From the NCBI GenBank assembly GCA_016201045.1, contig JACQDM010000008.1, positions 620,001 to 684,000 on the forward strand: a stretch of 64,000 nucleotides of DNA, written 5' to 3'. A model generated the notes under the pieces. It ran no database searches. It was not told the DNA's origin and worked only from the letters and a program-made list of their open reading frames with translations. The translations under genes and the position numbers were made by a program. The stretch comes from Afipia sp. Lineage in GTDB: Bacteria; Pseudomonadota; Alphaproteobacteria; Rhizobiales; Xanthobacteraceae. Below, piece by piece: positions 45,335 through 55,279 of the stretch (within the stretch, counting starts at the first letter, position 1; the number at the start of each line of letters is the position of its first letter).

Positions 45335-45865
45335 TTAATCTTTCGGAAAGTCCGAAGCACCTTTACCCAAGGCGCGCTGCATCAGTACGCTGTCGAGCCA
45401 TCGGCCAAACTTGAAGCCGACATCGGGATGTGTTCCGACCATGTGGAATCCGGCGCGTGCATGAAGCGCGATTGATCCGGCGTTTGCCGAATCGCCGATT
45501 ACCGCGATCATTTGACGGTAGCCGCGCATTTCCGATTGAACGATCAACTCGCGTAGCAATGCGGTGCCGACGCCCCGTTGCTGGCTTTCGGGCGCGAGAT
45601 AAATCGAGTCCTCGACTGTGAAACGATAAGCCGGTCGCGGACGGTAGGATCCCGCGTAAGCGTAACCTGCGATTTGTGCTCCCAAGATTGCGACAAGGTA
45701 AGGCGAATTGCCGGCTTTGAGGGCTTCGAAGCGCCGCATCATTTCGCTCAGGTCAGGCGGGTCGAGCTCGAATGTCGCTGTGCCGGTGAGCACGGCATGG
45801 CTGTAAATTGCGGTGATTGCCGGCAGGTCGTCCAGCATAGCCGGTCGAATCGTCAGATCGAGCAT
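45335..45865 (-). CDS. GNAT acetyltransferase, phosphinothricin-acetyltransferase-like
   Basis: 176-residue N-acetyltransferase. The opening IRPAMLDDLPAITAIYSHAVLTGTATFE is typical of the Pat/YncA group; the acetyl-CoA loop is APESQQRGVGTALLREL, followed by IGDSANAGSIALHARAGF. Members acetylate phosphinothricin, methionine sulfone/sulfoximine or other amines; the substrate here is inferred only from family. No resistance or mobile context is seen, so a housekeeping role is likely. Confidence 0.9.
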   Translation of the reverse strand: MLDLTIRPAMLDDLPAITAIYSHAVLTGTATFELDPPDLSEMMRRFEALKAGNSPYLVAILGAQIAGYAYAGSYRPRPAYRFTVEDSIYLAPESQQRGVGTALLRELIVQSEMRGYRQMIAVIGDSANAGSIALHARAGFHMVGTHPDVGFKFGRWLDSVLMQRALGKGASDFPKD

Positions 45866-45896
45866 GACCGAAAGCTAGAGTCGGCCCGCGCAAAAC

Positions 45897-45926
45897 AAAA
45901 GCCCCGGCGCTGAGGCCGGGGCTTTT
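45897..45926. terminator. Bidirectional intrinsic terminator after the Bax inhibitor-1 gene
   Basis: AAAAGCCCCGGC / GCCGGGGCTTTT, a 12-bp perfect stem with a 6-nt loop. On the minus strand it lies 21 bp after the Bax inhibitor-1 stop and is followed by TTTTGTTTTG. Confidence 0.93.
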
Positions 45927-45947
45927 GCAGTCTGGTTGTCTGAGCCG

Positions 45948-46739
45948 TCAGTCGCGCTGTCCGAGCAGCTGCAGAAGCAGCGTAAACAGGTTGATGAAGT
46001 TCAGATAGAGCGACAGTGCACCCGTAATGGCCGCGCGCTCGGCGATATCGCCGCCCTGGCTCGCGTAGCCGTAGATGTAGTCGTTCTTCAGCCGCTGCGT
46101 ATCCCAGGCGGTCAGGCCCGCGAAGATCAGCACGCCGACAACGGAGACGATGAACTGCAGCGCCGAGCTGGCGATGAAGATATTCACCAAGCTCGCAATG
46201 ATGATGCCGAACAGGCCCATCATCAGGAAAGAACCCATGCCCGTCATGTCGCGCTTGGTGGTGTAGCCGTAAAGACTCAGCGCACCGAACGAAGCGGCGG
46301 TGATAAAGAACACCCGCACGATCGAGGAGTGTGTGTACACCAAGAAGATCGACGACAGCGAAATGCCCATCAGCGCCGAGAACACCCAGAACAGCAACTG
46401 CGACGTTGCGGGGCTGAAGCGGTTGATCCCGAACGAGATGGCGAACACCATCACCAGCGGTGCAAGAATGAAAACCCACTTCAGCGGGCTGACGAACATC
46501 GCGACGCCGAATGACGTGAGCATGATGTTGCCGATCTTGCCGGCAGCGACAGCCGAGTCGGTCGTCACGGCACCCATATAGACGCCAAGCGCGGCGAGCC
46601 CGGTGATCGCCAGACCGATGGCCATGTAGTTGTAAATCTTGAGCATGTACGAGCGCAGACCGGCATCGACGGTCGCGGCGTCTGCGCGCCCGGCGGCCCG
46701 GCCGAATGGAGAAGTGTAGTTACGGTCCAAGTCCGACAT
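45948..46739 (-). CDS. Bax inhibitor-1/YccA (YbhL-type) membrane protein
   Basis: 263-residue inner-membrane protein with seven hydrophobic segments. MLKIYNYMAIGLAITGLAALGVY opens the transmembrane domain. FGALSLYGYTTKRDMTGMGSFLMMGLFGIIIASLVN and the C-terminal AWDTQRLKNDY, SLYLNFINLFTLLLQLLG are characteristic (given here as landmarks). Bacterial members are linked to calcium leak and membrane-protein quality control. GAGG stands 8 bp before the ATG. The leader upstream may be structured. Confidence 0.92.
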   Translation of the reverse strand: MSDLDRNYTSPFGRAAGRADAATVDAGLRSYMLKIYNYMAIGLAITGLAALGVYMGAVTTDSAVAAGKIGNIMLTSFGVAMFVSPLKWVFILAPLVMVFAISFGINRFSPATSQLLFWVFSALMGISLSSIFLVYTHSSIVRVFFITAASFGALSLYGYTTKRDMTGMGSFLMMGLFGIIIASLVNIFIASSALQFIVSVVGVLIFAGLTAWDTQRLKNDYIYGYASQGGDIAERAAITGALSLYLNFINLFTLLLQLLGQRD

Positions 46740-46870
46740 TGTCGAAACCTCGTGTTTGACTGGCAAAGCGAAGGGTTTGTGCCGCCAGCTATAAGTTATT
46801 CCCGGAACCCTGTTAAGCAGTCTTGCAAGGCATCAAACCTGATTCCGAACCCGTCCGGTATGTGGGAAAC
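46740..46870 (-). promoter_or_regulatory. Possible structured leader of the Bax inhibitor-1 (ybhL) gene
   Basis: A small ybhL RNA motif is known upstream of such genes in alphaproteobacteria. In this leader, CCGGA (minus strand, near 46854-46858) can pair with TCCGG (near 46802-46806), enclosing GGTTCGGAATCAGG and a CAGGGTTCC segment. I cannot align it to the published consensus from memory, so the match is tentative. Confidence 0.3.
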
Positions 46871-46940
46871 TAACACACCAGCTGCAAGCACAGGCGCGCG
46901 GCGGAATGTCGCGAAACCGCATTAACACTGCTACATATTG

Positions 46941-49508
46941 TCATAAGTTTCGCAGGACGGACGCGGGCTTTTTATTAAGAGCCAGTAACGTTCCTGCGAG
47001 TCCGAGCCCTACCGTTACGGCCAATGCAGCAAGCACGACGATTGCTGCGCTGCCCGCCTGCCAGATGAAACTCAGTGTCATCAGCCGGGTTACAATTTGC
47101 CAGGCCGCGATCGATCCTGCCGCAACTCCGAAAACAGCCGTCGCAAGTCCAATCATCAGATATTCGAGCGCATAGGCACCGAGTAGCCGCGCCCTTGTCG
47201 CGCCCAAGGTCTTCAGAATGACGGCGTCGTAGACCCGGTGGCGATGGCCCGCCGCAAGCGCCCCGCCTAAGACGAGAATCGCGGCGATCAATGTGACAGA
47301 ACTCGCGCCGCGAATCGCCAGAACGAGATTGGTGACGACGCTGCCGATCGTCTGAAGGGCTTCGCGCACGCGAACACTCGTCACCATCGGAAATGCGGTG
47401 GCGACGGTTCTGATGATCTTGGCATCTTTCTCGGCGGAGGAATCCTGATCAGTCAGTGTTGCAATGCCGGTATGCGGCGCGCCGGCGAAGGCGTTGGGTG
47501 AAAACACTAGGACAAAGTTGATGCCGAGGCTTTGCCAGTCCACCGTTCGCAGATTGGCGACCGTCGCGACAATATCGCGGCCGAGCACATTGACGGTGAG
47601 TTCATCGCCAATCTTGAGACTGAATCCGTCGGCGATTTTCTTTTCCAGTGAAACGAGCGGCGGTCCGCTATAATTCGCATCCCACCATTTGCCTTCAACC
47701 ACCTTCGAGCCGCGCGGCACCTCGTTCGTATAAGTCAGTCCGCGATCGCTTTGCAGAACCCATTCGACATCGTTCGGAGGCTTGAGGTTCTCGGCTCGGA
47801 CACCCTTAATGGCAACAATGCGCCCGCGCAGCATGGGCACCGACTCGACGGTCGCCGATGGCGTCGTCTCTTTGAGAAAGTTGTTGAATCGATCGGCATC
47901 ACCAGACGGTATATCGATGAAGTAGAACGATGGCGCATGCTCCGGCAAAGCAGCCGAGAATTGCCGCCGCAGATTGCCGTCGATCTGCGTAATCGTGACG
48001 AGTACGGCCAGTCCGAGGCCTAGCGACATGACGACTGATGGCGTCAGCGCGCCGGGGCGATAGATGTTGGCTATGGCGAGACGCAGCATTGTGAGGCGTG
48101 GTCGCGGCAACTTCCTCGCGAGCGTCATGAGCAGCGACGAAAGTCCCCGTAAGACTGCGAAGACTGCGAAAGAGGCCGCCACAAAAACAGCCGCTACGCG
48201 CTTGTCGTAGGCAAGCCCTACCGCAACTGCGATCAGAAGTGCGATTGTGGCGACCATAAGTGCGAGATAGCGTTTTCGCGGCCAGTGGAATTCCGGCGCA
48301 ACATCCTCGCGAAACAATGCTGCCACAGGCACATCGTGAACGCGTCCGAGCGGCCATAGTCCGAACGCTAATGCCGTCAGCAGCCCATAGATGAATGACA
48401 GGGCGAGTTCGCCAGCGTGGACTGTCGGATCGACCGGCAGCGGAAGAATTTTTCCGAAGATTGCGGAAATGGCAAATGGCAGCGAGGCACCGATCGTCAA
48501 TCCGATCAGCGATCCGAGAACGGCAAGCAAGACGACTTGCGTGAGATAGATCGTGAACACCTCGCGTCCGGTCGCGCCCAGCGCCTTGAAGGTTGCGATC
48601 ACCTCGCGCCGCTGATCGAGATGACTTTTCACTGCGTTGGCAACACCGACGCCGCCGACGAGCAGCGCCGCCAATCCGACAAGCGTCAGAAATTGCGAGA
48701 AGCGCGTGATGTTGCGCTCAAGCTGCGGCGACGCATTGCTGCGGGTGCGGATTTCCCATCCGGATTCCGGCAATGCTTTGCGGGCATCGTCGGCAAGCGT
48801 GTGCGTCGCGCGCTCATCGAATGAATTGTCGGGCAACCTGACCCGATAGATCCACCGCACCAGCGTACCGGGCTGCAGCAATCCCGTCGCACGCAATGCA
48901 TTTTCGCTGATCATGAATCGCGGTCCGAGCCCTATGCCGCCAGCGAGCTTGTCCGGCTCCGCATCGACGACGCTGCGAATTTCGAAAGTCGCGCTGCCGA
49001 GGGTCACGTGGTCGCCGATTTTCAATCCGAGTCTTGCAAGCAGCACGGCGTCGACACCTGCACCGAACACGCCGTCGCGCTGCGCGAGCAAATCCGCCAT
49101 TTCCATTGGCGGTGACAACGTGACGGATCCGAGCATTGGGTAGTTCGAGTCAACCGCTTTCAGATCGACGAGTGCGAACTCTCCGGCTTGCGAACGGGCC
49201 ATTGCGCGCATGACGGCTGCCGTCGACATTTTGCCGGGCGCATCGAGGAATTTTCTTTCCTCGGCAGTTGCCTCGCGCTGGATCAATGCGAACGACGCAT
49301 CGCCGCCGAGCAACGTTCGTCCCTGATGCTCCAGGCCTTCTGTCAAACTTCCCGCAACAGAGCCAACGCCGGCGATAGCCATCACGCCGAGCGCAATGCA
49401 CGCGATAAAGACGTAAAAGCCGCGCAAGCCGCTGCGCAGTTCGCGCAACGCATAGTGAAAAGCGAGCGGAAAAATACGATTGCGCGGGGCGATGGTGATG
49501 TCGCTCAT
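46941..49508 (-). CDS. ABC transporter permease, YbbP/FtsX family
   Basis: 855-residue permease with two FtsX-type repeats and large periplasmic domains. The N-terminus FHYALRELRSGLRGFYVFIACIALG leads into the first membrane helix. Transmembrane clusters lie near residues 255-450, with LALSFIYGLLTALAFGLWPLGRV, and at the C-terminus with ILVLGGALAAGHRHRVYDAVILKTLGATRARLL (cited as landmarks). The family belongs to the MacB/Lol mechanotransmission type rather than solute importers. It probably acts on lipids or lipoproteins, or with the neighbouring esterase. Start is 5 bp after the ATPase stop. Confidence 0.9.
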   Translation of the reverse strand: MSDITIAPRNRIFPLAFHYALRELRSGLRGFYVFIACIALGVMAIAGVGSVAGSLTEGLEHQGRTLLGGDASFALIQREATAEERKFLDAPGKMSTAAVMRAMARSQAGEFALVDLKAVDSNYPMLGSVTLSPPMEMADLLAQRDGVFGAGVDAVLLARLGLKIGDHVTLGSATFEIRSVVDAEPDKLAGGIGLGPRFMISENALRATGLLQPGTLVRWIYRVRLPDNSFDERATHTLADDARKALPESGWEIRTRSNASPQLERNITRFSQFLTLVGLAALLVGGVGVANAVKSHLDQRREVIATFKALGATGREVFTIYLTQVVLLAVLGSLIGLTIGASLPFAISAIFGKILPLPVDPTVHAGELALSFIYGLLTALAFGLWPLGRVHDVPVAALFREDVAPEFHWPRKRYLALMVATIALLIAVAVGLAYDKRVAAVFVAASFAVFAVLRGLSSLLMTLARKLPRPRLTMLRLAIANIYRPGALTPSVVMSLGLGLAVLVTITQIDGNLRRQFSAALPEHAPSFYFIDIPSGDADRFNNFLKETTPSATVESVPMLRGRIVAIKGVRAENLKPPNDVEWVLQSDRGLTYTNEVPRGSKVVEGKWWDANYSGPPLVSLEKKIADGFSLKIGDELTVNVLGRDIVATVANLRTVDWQSLGINFVLVFSPNAFAGAPHTGIATLTDQDSSAEKDAKIIRTVATAFPMVTSVRVREALQTIGSVVTNLVLAIRGASSVTLIAAILVLGGALAAGHRHRVYDAVILKTLGATRARLLGAYALEYLMIGLATAVFGVAAGSIAAWQIVTRLMTLSFIWQAGSAAIVVLAALAVTVGLGLAGTLLALNKKPASVLRNL

Positions 49509-49513
49509 GACGA

Positions 49514-50254
49514 TTAGGCCGTCTCAACCCAGTGGCGACTGGCCGCCTGAACATCGATACGGCCAGAGCGCAGACGCACGACACGGTCACAGCGTTGTGC
49601 AAGCGTCAGATCGTGCGTGACGAGAACGAGTGTCATGCCGCGTTCGATGTGCTTGGCGAACAGAAGATCGACGATTTGCTGCCCGGTTGCTTCGTCGAGA
49701 TTCCCTGTCGGTTCGTCGGCCACGAGAATTGCAGGATCGGGCGCCATAGCGCGCGCGAGCGCAACGCGCTGTTGTTCGCCGCCGGACAGTTGAGAAGGAT
49801 AATGATGCAGCCTCTCGCCAAGACCGAGCTCGGCCAGTTCGCGCGCTGCGCGTTCATTGGCGTCGTCACGTCCGGCAAGTTCAAGCGGGACGGCGACATT
49901 CTCGAGTGCTGTCATGGTCGGTATCAGATGAAACGACTGGAACACGATGCCGACCTGGCGCCCGCGAAAACCCGCGAGCGTATCTTCGTCGAGTGCATTG
50001 AAAGAGGAGCCATTGACGACTACCTCTCCGCTGTCGGGCCGCTCCAGACCTGCCATGACCATCAGCAGTGTGGATTTGCCCGAACCGGATGGCCCGATCA
50101 GTCCAACTGCCTCGCCGGACGCGATACGTAAGCTCACATCTTTCAGGATGTGAACACGGGCTGCACCAGTGCCAAGCGAGAGATTGACGTTGGTGATGGA
50201 AATGGTGTCCGGCTTCAAATCGGCCGACGATGAGGGTTCAATGAGTTTGTCCAT
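49514..50254 (-). CDS. ABC transporter ATP-binding protein, YbbA/LolD-like
   Basis: 246-residue ATPase partner of the downstream permease. Walker A GPSGSGKSTLL; Q-loop FQSFHLIPTMTALENV; signature LSGGEQQRVALARAM; Walker B ILVADEPTGNLDE; H-loop VTHD. This set matches the MacB/LolD/YbbA group. The chosen ATG shares two bases with the second ATG of the divergent esterase gene; a further 47-codon upstream extension would run through that gene antisense and is not homologous. Confidence 0.92.
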   Translation of the reverse strand: MDKLIEPSSSADLKPDTISITNVNLSLGTGAARVHILKDVSLRIASGEAVGLIGPSGSGKSTLLMVMAGLERPDSGEVVVNGSSFNALDEDTLAGFRGRQVGIVFQSFHLIPTMTALENVAVPLELAGRDDANERAARELAELGLGERLHHYPSQLSGGEQQRVALARAMAPDPAILVADEPTGNLDEATGQQIVDLLFAKHIERGMTLVLVTHDLTLAQRCDRVVRLRSGRIDVQAASRHWVETA

Positions 50255-50960
50255 GCAACGTTCATATGGGTGGTTGGCCGGTGCGGTCGAGAGGCTTGTA
50301 TGTGCGATTTTCGTGGTTGCTGCTGGAGCGGTGGTCACGATCTCGGCAGCCGCCTTGGCTGAAACGAATTCCTTGAAAGATACCAAGCCGATCAAGCTCG
50401 CAGTTCTGGGCGATTCCTTGACGGCGGGTTACGGACTTCCGGCGTCGGCTGCATTCCCGGTCCGGCTTCAGAAGGCGCTCAAGGACAAGGGCATCGAGAC
50501 CGAAATTGTTAACGCCGGTGTCTCCGGCGATACGACTTCCGGCGGACGCGATCGGCTGGACTGGTCGATCCCTAAGGACACGGAGGCCGTAATTCTCGAA
50601 CTCGGCGCGAACGATGCGTTGCGTGGCGTCGATCCGAAAGTCAGCCGCGCGGCGCTTGAGGACATTCTGAAACGGTTGAAGGCGCGCAACGTCGCCGTGA
50701 TGTTGTGCGGCATGTATGCGCCGCCGAATTACGGCGCCGAATACGCAGCGCAGTTCAACAGCATCTATCCTGATCTCGCGAAATCCTATGGCGTCCCGCT
50801 CTATCCGTTCTTTCTCGACGGAATCGTTGGCGACGGAAAGCTCAATCAGAGCGACGGAATGCACCCAACAGCCGAGGGCGTCGATGCCATCGTGAGGCGC
50901 ATTCTGCCCACGGTCGAGGCATTCCTGAAGAATCGCGGCGGATCGCCCAAGGCACTGTAA
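50241..50960 (+). CDS. tesA: Exported SGNH-hydrolase esterase (TesA/arylesterase type)
   Basis: 239-residue periplasmic lipase/thioesterase I-like enzyme. Signal segment VERLVCAIFVVAAGAVVTISAAALA; block I LAVLGDSLTAGYGLP with nucleophile serine; block II NAGVSGDTTSGG; block III LELGANDALRG; block V DGMHPTAEG with the catalytic Asp and His. The ATG at 50241 has GAGGG 4 bp upstream; ATG at 50253 is an alternative. Divergent from a YbbAP-type ABC transporter, the same association as E. coli tesA-ybbAP, which supports a shared lipid-related function. Confidence 0.91.
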   Translation: MSLSMQRSYGWLAGAVERLVCAIFVVAAGAVVTISAAALAETNSLKDTKPIKLAVLGDSLTAGYGLPASAAFPVRLQKALKDKGIETEIVNAGVSGDTTSGGRDRLDWSIPKDTEAVILELGANDALRGVDPKVSRAALEDILKRLKARNVAVMLCGMYAPPNYGAEYAAQFNSIYPDLAKSYGVPLYPFFLDGIVGDGKLNQSDGMHPTAEGVDAIVRRILPTVEAFLKNRGGSPKAL

Positions 50961-51083
50961 CCCAAAAGCTCGTGCGCCCCGAATTCTCGCGCCATCGCGG
51001 ATGTGTCACTTCGCACTGTCATCGCGCTGCGCTAAAACTATTTGCAGGTGATTCGTGATCCTCTTGCATCGAGGAGAGTTCTG

Positions 51084-51620
51084 ATGCCGCGCCTCTTTGC
51101 CGGGCTCGAAATTCCTCCCGATATCGGTCAGACGCTCTCTGGCCTGCGCGGCGGTTTGCCGGGTGCTCGCTGGATCGACCCCGAAAATTATCATGTCACC
51201 CTGCGCTTCATCGGAGATATCGATGGTGCCGCCGCAAATGAGATTGCGTCGACGCTTGAACGCATCAACCGCAAGCCATTTGAAGTCCAGCTTCGCGGGC
51301 TATCGAGCTTCGGCGGCAAGAAGCCTCGCGCTGTCGTGGCATCAGTAGTGCCAAGCCGGCCGCTGATGGAACTGCAGGCCGAGCTGGAGCGGACGATGCA
51401 GCGCTTCGGCTTCGATCCGGAGGGTCGCAAATTTATTCCACACGTCACCTTGGCTCGGCTGCGCGACGCATCGAACCAGGATGTGGCGGACTATCTCTCC
51501 ATCAGAGGCTATTTCCCAACGCGCAGCTTCATGGCGTCGCGTTTCGTGTTGTTTTCGTCGCGCGCTTCGGTTGGCGGCGGCCCCTATGTGGTTGAAGATG
51601 CCTATGCGCTAAGCGCGTAG
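51084..51620 (+). CDS. thpR: RNA 2',3'-cyclic phosphodiesterase (2H family)
   Basis: 178-residue 2H phosphoesterase opening 2',3'-cyclic phosphates at RNA ends. Two catalytic HxTx motifs are visible: HVTLRFIGD near residue 37 and HVTLARL near 126. MPRLFAGLEIPPDI and SRASVGGGPYVVEDAY are family-typical. GAGGAGAG lies ahead of the ATG. It is 60 bp upstream of zapE and possibly co-transcribed. Confidence 0.92.
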   Translation: MPRLFAGLEIPPDIGQTLSGLRGGLPGARWIDPENYHVTLRFIGDIDGAAANEIASTLERINRKPFEVQLRGLSSFGGKKPRAVVASVVPSRPLMELQAELERTMQRFGFDPEGRKFIPHVTLARLRDASNQDVADYLSIRGYFPTRSFMASRFVLFSSRASVGGGPYVVEDAYALSA

Positions 51621-51679
51621 GCCCTTTTGCTTCTTTATGTCTGCTTGCAATTTCCTCACCCTTGGGGCCGTTAGCGGCG

Positions 51680-52861
51680 ATGAACGCTCCGCAGTCTCTT
51701 TCGTTTCGAGGGCATTATCGTGCGCTCGTCGCCTCAAACGCGATTGAGGCCGATCAGGCGCAAGCCGGGGCTGTCGAAGCGTTTGCAGAGCTAGAGGAAA
51801 AGCTCGCCAGATATCGCCCCGCGCGCTCCGGCGGATTGCTGAAAAGACTGTTCGCCGACAATGGCGCGCCGCCGCGCGGCCTCTACATCCACGGTGAAGT
51901 CGGCCGCGGCAAAACCATGCTGATGGATCTGTTTTTTCACGATAGTCCAGTCAGCCACAAACGCCGCGCGCATTTCCATGAATTCATGGCGGACGTTCAC
52001 GAGAGGATCTACGCGTTTCGCCAGAAAATCGCCAAGCATGAGATCGCGGATACCGATCCGATCATGCTGACGGCCGCGTCGATCTTCGACGAAGCGTGGC
52101 TCCTTTGTTTCGATGAATTTCACGTCACTGATATTGCCGACGCGATGATTTTGGGTCGGCTGTTTACGCGGCTGTTTGAATTGGGAACGGTAGTTGTGGT
52201 GACCTCGAATGTCGCGCCGGACGATCTATACAAGGGTGGTCTGAACCGTGCGCTCTTTTTGCCGTTCATCGTGCAGCTCGAACAGCACATGGATGTCATC
52301 CGTCTTGACGCGCGGACGGACTTTCGGCTGGAGAAACTCGCCGGGATCACGATGTGGCTGGTGCCGGCGGATGCAACGGCCGACTCCCACCTGGACAAGA
52401 CGTGGGACAAACTCACGTCGGGTGCGCCCGATGGCTCGCGTGACATCCCGATCAAGGGCCATGTGCTGCACGTGCCGCATTCCGCGCACGGCGTTGCGCG
52501 TTTTTCCTTCGCTGATCTTTGCGAGAAGCCGCTCGGAGCCTCGGATTATCTGCGCATCGCTCACGACTATCACACGGTCATCATCGATCGCATTCCGGCG
52601 ATGCGATACGAGCACCGCAACTTCGCCAAGCGCTTCATCAATTTGATCGACACATTCTATGATAATGCCGTGAAACTTATGGCTTCCGCCGATGCGGACC
52701 CGCTGTCACTGTACACCGCCAGCGAAGGTTTCGAGGCCAATGAATTCAAGAGGACATCGTCAAGATTGATCGAGATGGGCTCGGAATCCTATCTGGCGTT
52801 GCCACATGGCCGCGGCGACTCGACGGCTAGCGGCAAGACCACAGGGCTGGTTGAGACCTGA
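51680..52861 (+). CDS. zapE: Cell division ATPase ZapE (AFG1 family)
   Basis: 393-residue AAA-type ATPase. In E. coli ZapE modulates the Z-ring; mitochondrial Afg1 acts in respiratory-complex quality control. PRGLYIHGEVGRGKTMLMDLFF carries Walker A at 72-79. RAHFHEFM and LLCFDEFHVTDIADAMILGRLF contain Walker B, and VVVTSNVAPDDLYKGGLNR the sensor region. ATG chosen over a TTG six codons earlier. Confidence 0.94.
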   Translation: MNAPQSLSFRGHYRALVASNAIEADQAQAGAVEAFAELEEKLARYRPARSGGLLKRLFADNGAPPRGLYIHGEVGRGKTMLMDLFFHDSPVSHKRRAHFHEFMADVHERIYAFRQKIAKHEIADTDPIMLTAASIFDEAWLLCFDEFHVTDIADAMILGRLFTRLFELGTVVVVTSNVAPDDLYKGGLNRALFLPFIVQLEQHMDVIRLDARTDFRLEKLAGITMWLVPADATADSHLDKTWDKLTSGAPDGSRDIPIKGHVLHVPHSAHGVARFSFADLCEKPLGASDYLRIAHDYHTVIIDRIPAMRYEHRNFAKRFINLIDTFYDNAVKLMASADADPLSLYTASEGFEANEFKRTSSRLIEMGSESYLALPHGRGDSTASGKTTGLVET

Positions 52862-52957
52862 CGCTCAGGTGCCCGTCGCCGCTTTGTTGGGCCAACGGCG
52901 ACTTGAACGCCTGCGGCGAAAGGTCTAACCAGCCGTTCAGGCTCATTCCCCCAATAA

Positions 52958-53941
<984 letters not shown>

Positions 53942-54010
53942 ACGCCTGAATTCAGCCGCCTCGGCATCCGGAAAAGTCTGGATGTGGGGGTGGTTTTGAA
54001 CTTGCAGTCC

Positions 54011-54033
54011 GACTGGTATATGGTATGCCAGTC
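54011..54033 (+). promoter_or_regulatory. Dyad in the mdh-sucC gap
   Basis: GACTGG and CCAGTC (6-bp arms) flank an 11-nt centre that contains a second copy of TGGTAT; TGGTAT also spans the left arm. The direct and inverted repeats, 46 bp before the sucC start and in an AT-richer stretch, could be an operator or mRNA hairpin. No T-run follows. Confidence 0.35.
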
Positions 54034-54078
54034 GAAAATTGAGGTGAATATCCAAGTTCACCGGGGCGGGAGCGTTCG

Positions 54079-55275
54079 ATGAATATCCATGAATATCAGG
54101 CCAAGGCGGTGCTGAAGGAATTCGGTGTGCCGGTTTCGCGCGGCGTCGCGATTTTCAAGGCATCCGAAGCGGAAGGTGCAGCAAAAGAACTCGGCGGACC
54201 GATCTGGGTGGTGAAAAGCCAGATCCACGCCGGCGGTCGCGGGAAGGGAAAATTCAAGGAAGCATCAGCCGGGGACAAGGGCGGCGTTCGCGTCGCCAAG
54301 TCGATCGACGAAGTGAAAACCTTCGCGACGCAAATGCTCGGCGCGACGCTGGAGACAGTGCAGACCGGCCCGGTCGGCAAACAGGTCAATCGGCTCTACA
54401 TCGAAGACGGCTCCGAGATTGCGAAGGAGTTTTATCTTTCTGCGCTTGTCGATCGTGAAACCTCGCGCATAGCGTTCGTTGTTTCGACTGAAGGCGGCAT
54501 GGACATCGAGAAGGTCGCGCACGATACGCCTGAGAAGATCGTCACATTCTCGGTCGATCCGGCGACCGGCGTCATGGCGCATCACGGCCGGACGGTCGCT
54601 CGCGCGCTTGGATTAAGCGGCGATCTTGCCAAGCAGGCCGAGAAGCTCGTCGCGCAGCTTTATAAAGCGTTCGTCGCCAAGGACATGGCGATGCTTGAGA
54701 TCAATCCGCTGATCATCTCCAAGCAGAATGAATTGAAGTGTCTCGACGCGAAGATTTCGTTCGACGACAACTCGCTCTATCGTCACCCCGATGTGGTCGC
54801 GCTGCGCGACACCACCGAAGAAGACGCGAAGGAAATCGAGGCATCGAAATACGATCTCGCCTATATCGCGCTCGACGGCACCATCGGCTGCATGGTCAAC
54901 GGCGCGGGACTTGCGATGGCCACCTTGGACATCATCAAGCTCTACGGTGAAAGCCCGGCCAACTTCCTCGATGTCGGCGGCGGGGCTTCGGAAGAAAAAG
55001 TGACTGCCGCGTTCCAGATCATCACCGCCGATCCCAATGTCAAAGGCATCCTCGTCAATATCTTCGGCGGCATCATGAAATGCGACGTAATTGCTGCAGG
55101 CGTTGTCGCCGCAGTGAAAAAGGTCGGCCTGAAGGTGCCGCTCGTCGTTCGGCTTGAGGGCACCAACGTCGAGGAAGGCAAGAAAATCATCCGCGAGTCG
55201 GGTCTCAACGTTCTGCCAGCCGATGATCTCGACGACGCTGCGCAGAAGATCGTCAATGCGGTGAAGGGGAAGTAA
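54079..55275 (+). CDS. sucC: Succinyl-CoA synthetase beta subunit
   Basis: Nucleotide-grasp subunit of succinate-CoA ligase in the TCA cycle. 398 residues. [22 protein letters not shown] is canonical; [17 protein letters not shown] gives the ATP-grasp lysine region. [29 protein letters not shown] and [14 protein letters not shown] form the CoA/ligase half. The ribosome-binding site is GGGGCGGGAG. sucD follows 4 bp later. Confidence 0.98.
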   Translation: MNIHEYQAKAVLKEFGVPVSRGVAIFKASEAEGAAKELGGPIWVVKSQIHAGGRGKGKFKEASAGDKGGVRVAKSIDEVKTFATQMLGATLETVQTGPVGKQVNRLYIEDGSEIAKEFYLSALVDRETSRIAFVVSTEGGMDIEKVAHDTPEKIVTFSVDPATGVMAHHGRTVARALGLSGDLAKQAEKLVAQLYKAFVAKDMAMLEINPLIISKQNELKCLDAKISFDDNSLYRHPDVVALRDTTEEDAKEIEASKYDLAYIALDGTIGCMVNGAGLAMATLDIIKLYGESPANFLDVGGGASEEKVTAAFQIITADPNVKGILVNIFGGIMKCDVIAAGVVAAVKKVGLKVPLVVRLEGTNVEEGKKIIRESGLNVLPADDLDDAAQKIVNAVKGK

Positions 55276-55279
55276 GCCG

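Noticed and set aside
45335-45865. Acquired phosphinothricin resistance gene
   Set aside because: The GNAT sits in conserved chromosomal context without mobile elements; the name reflects family similarity only.
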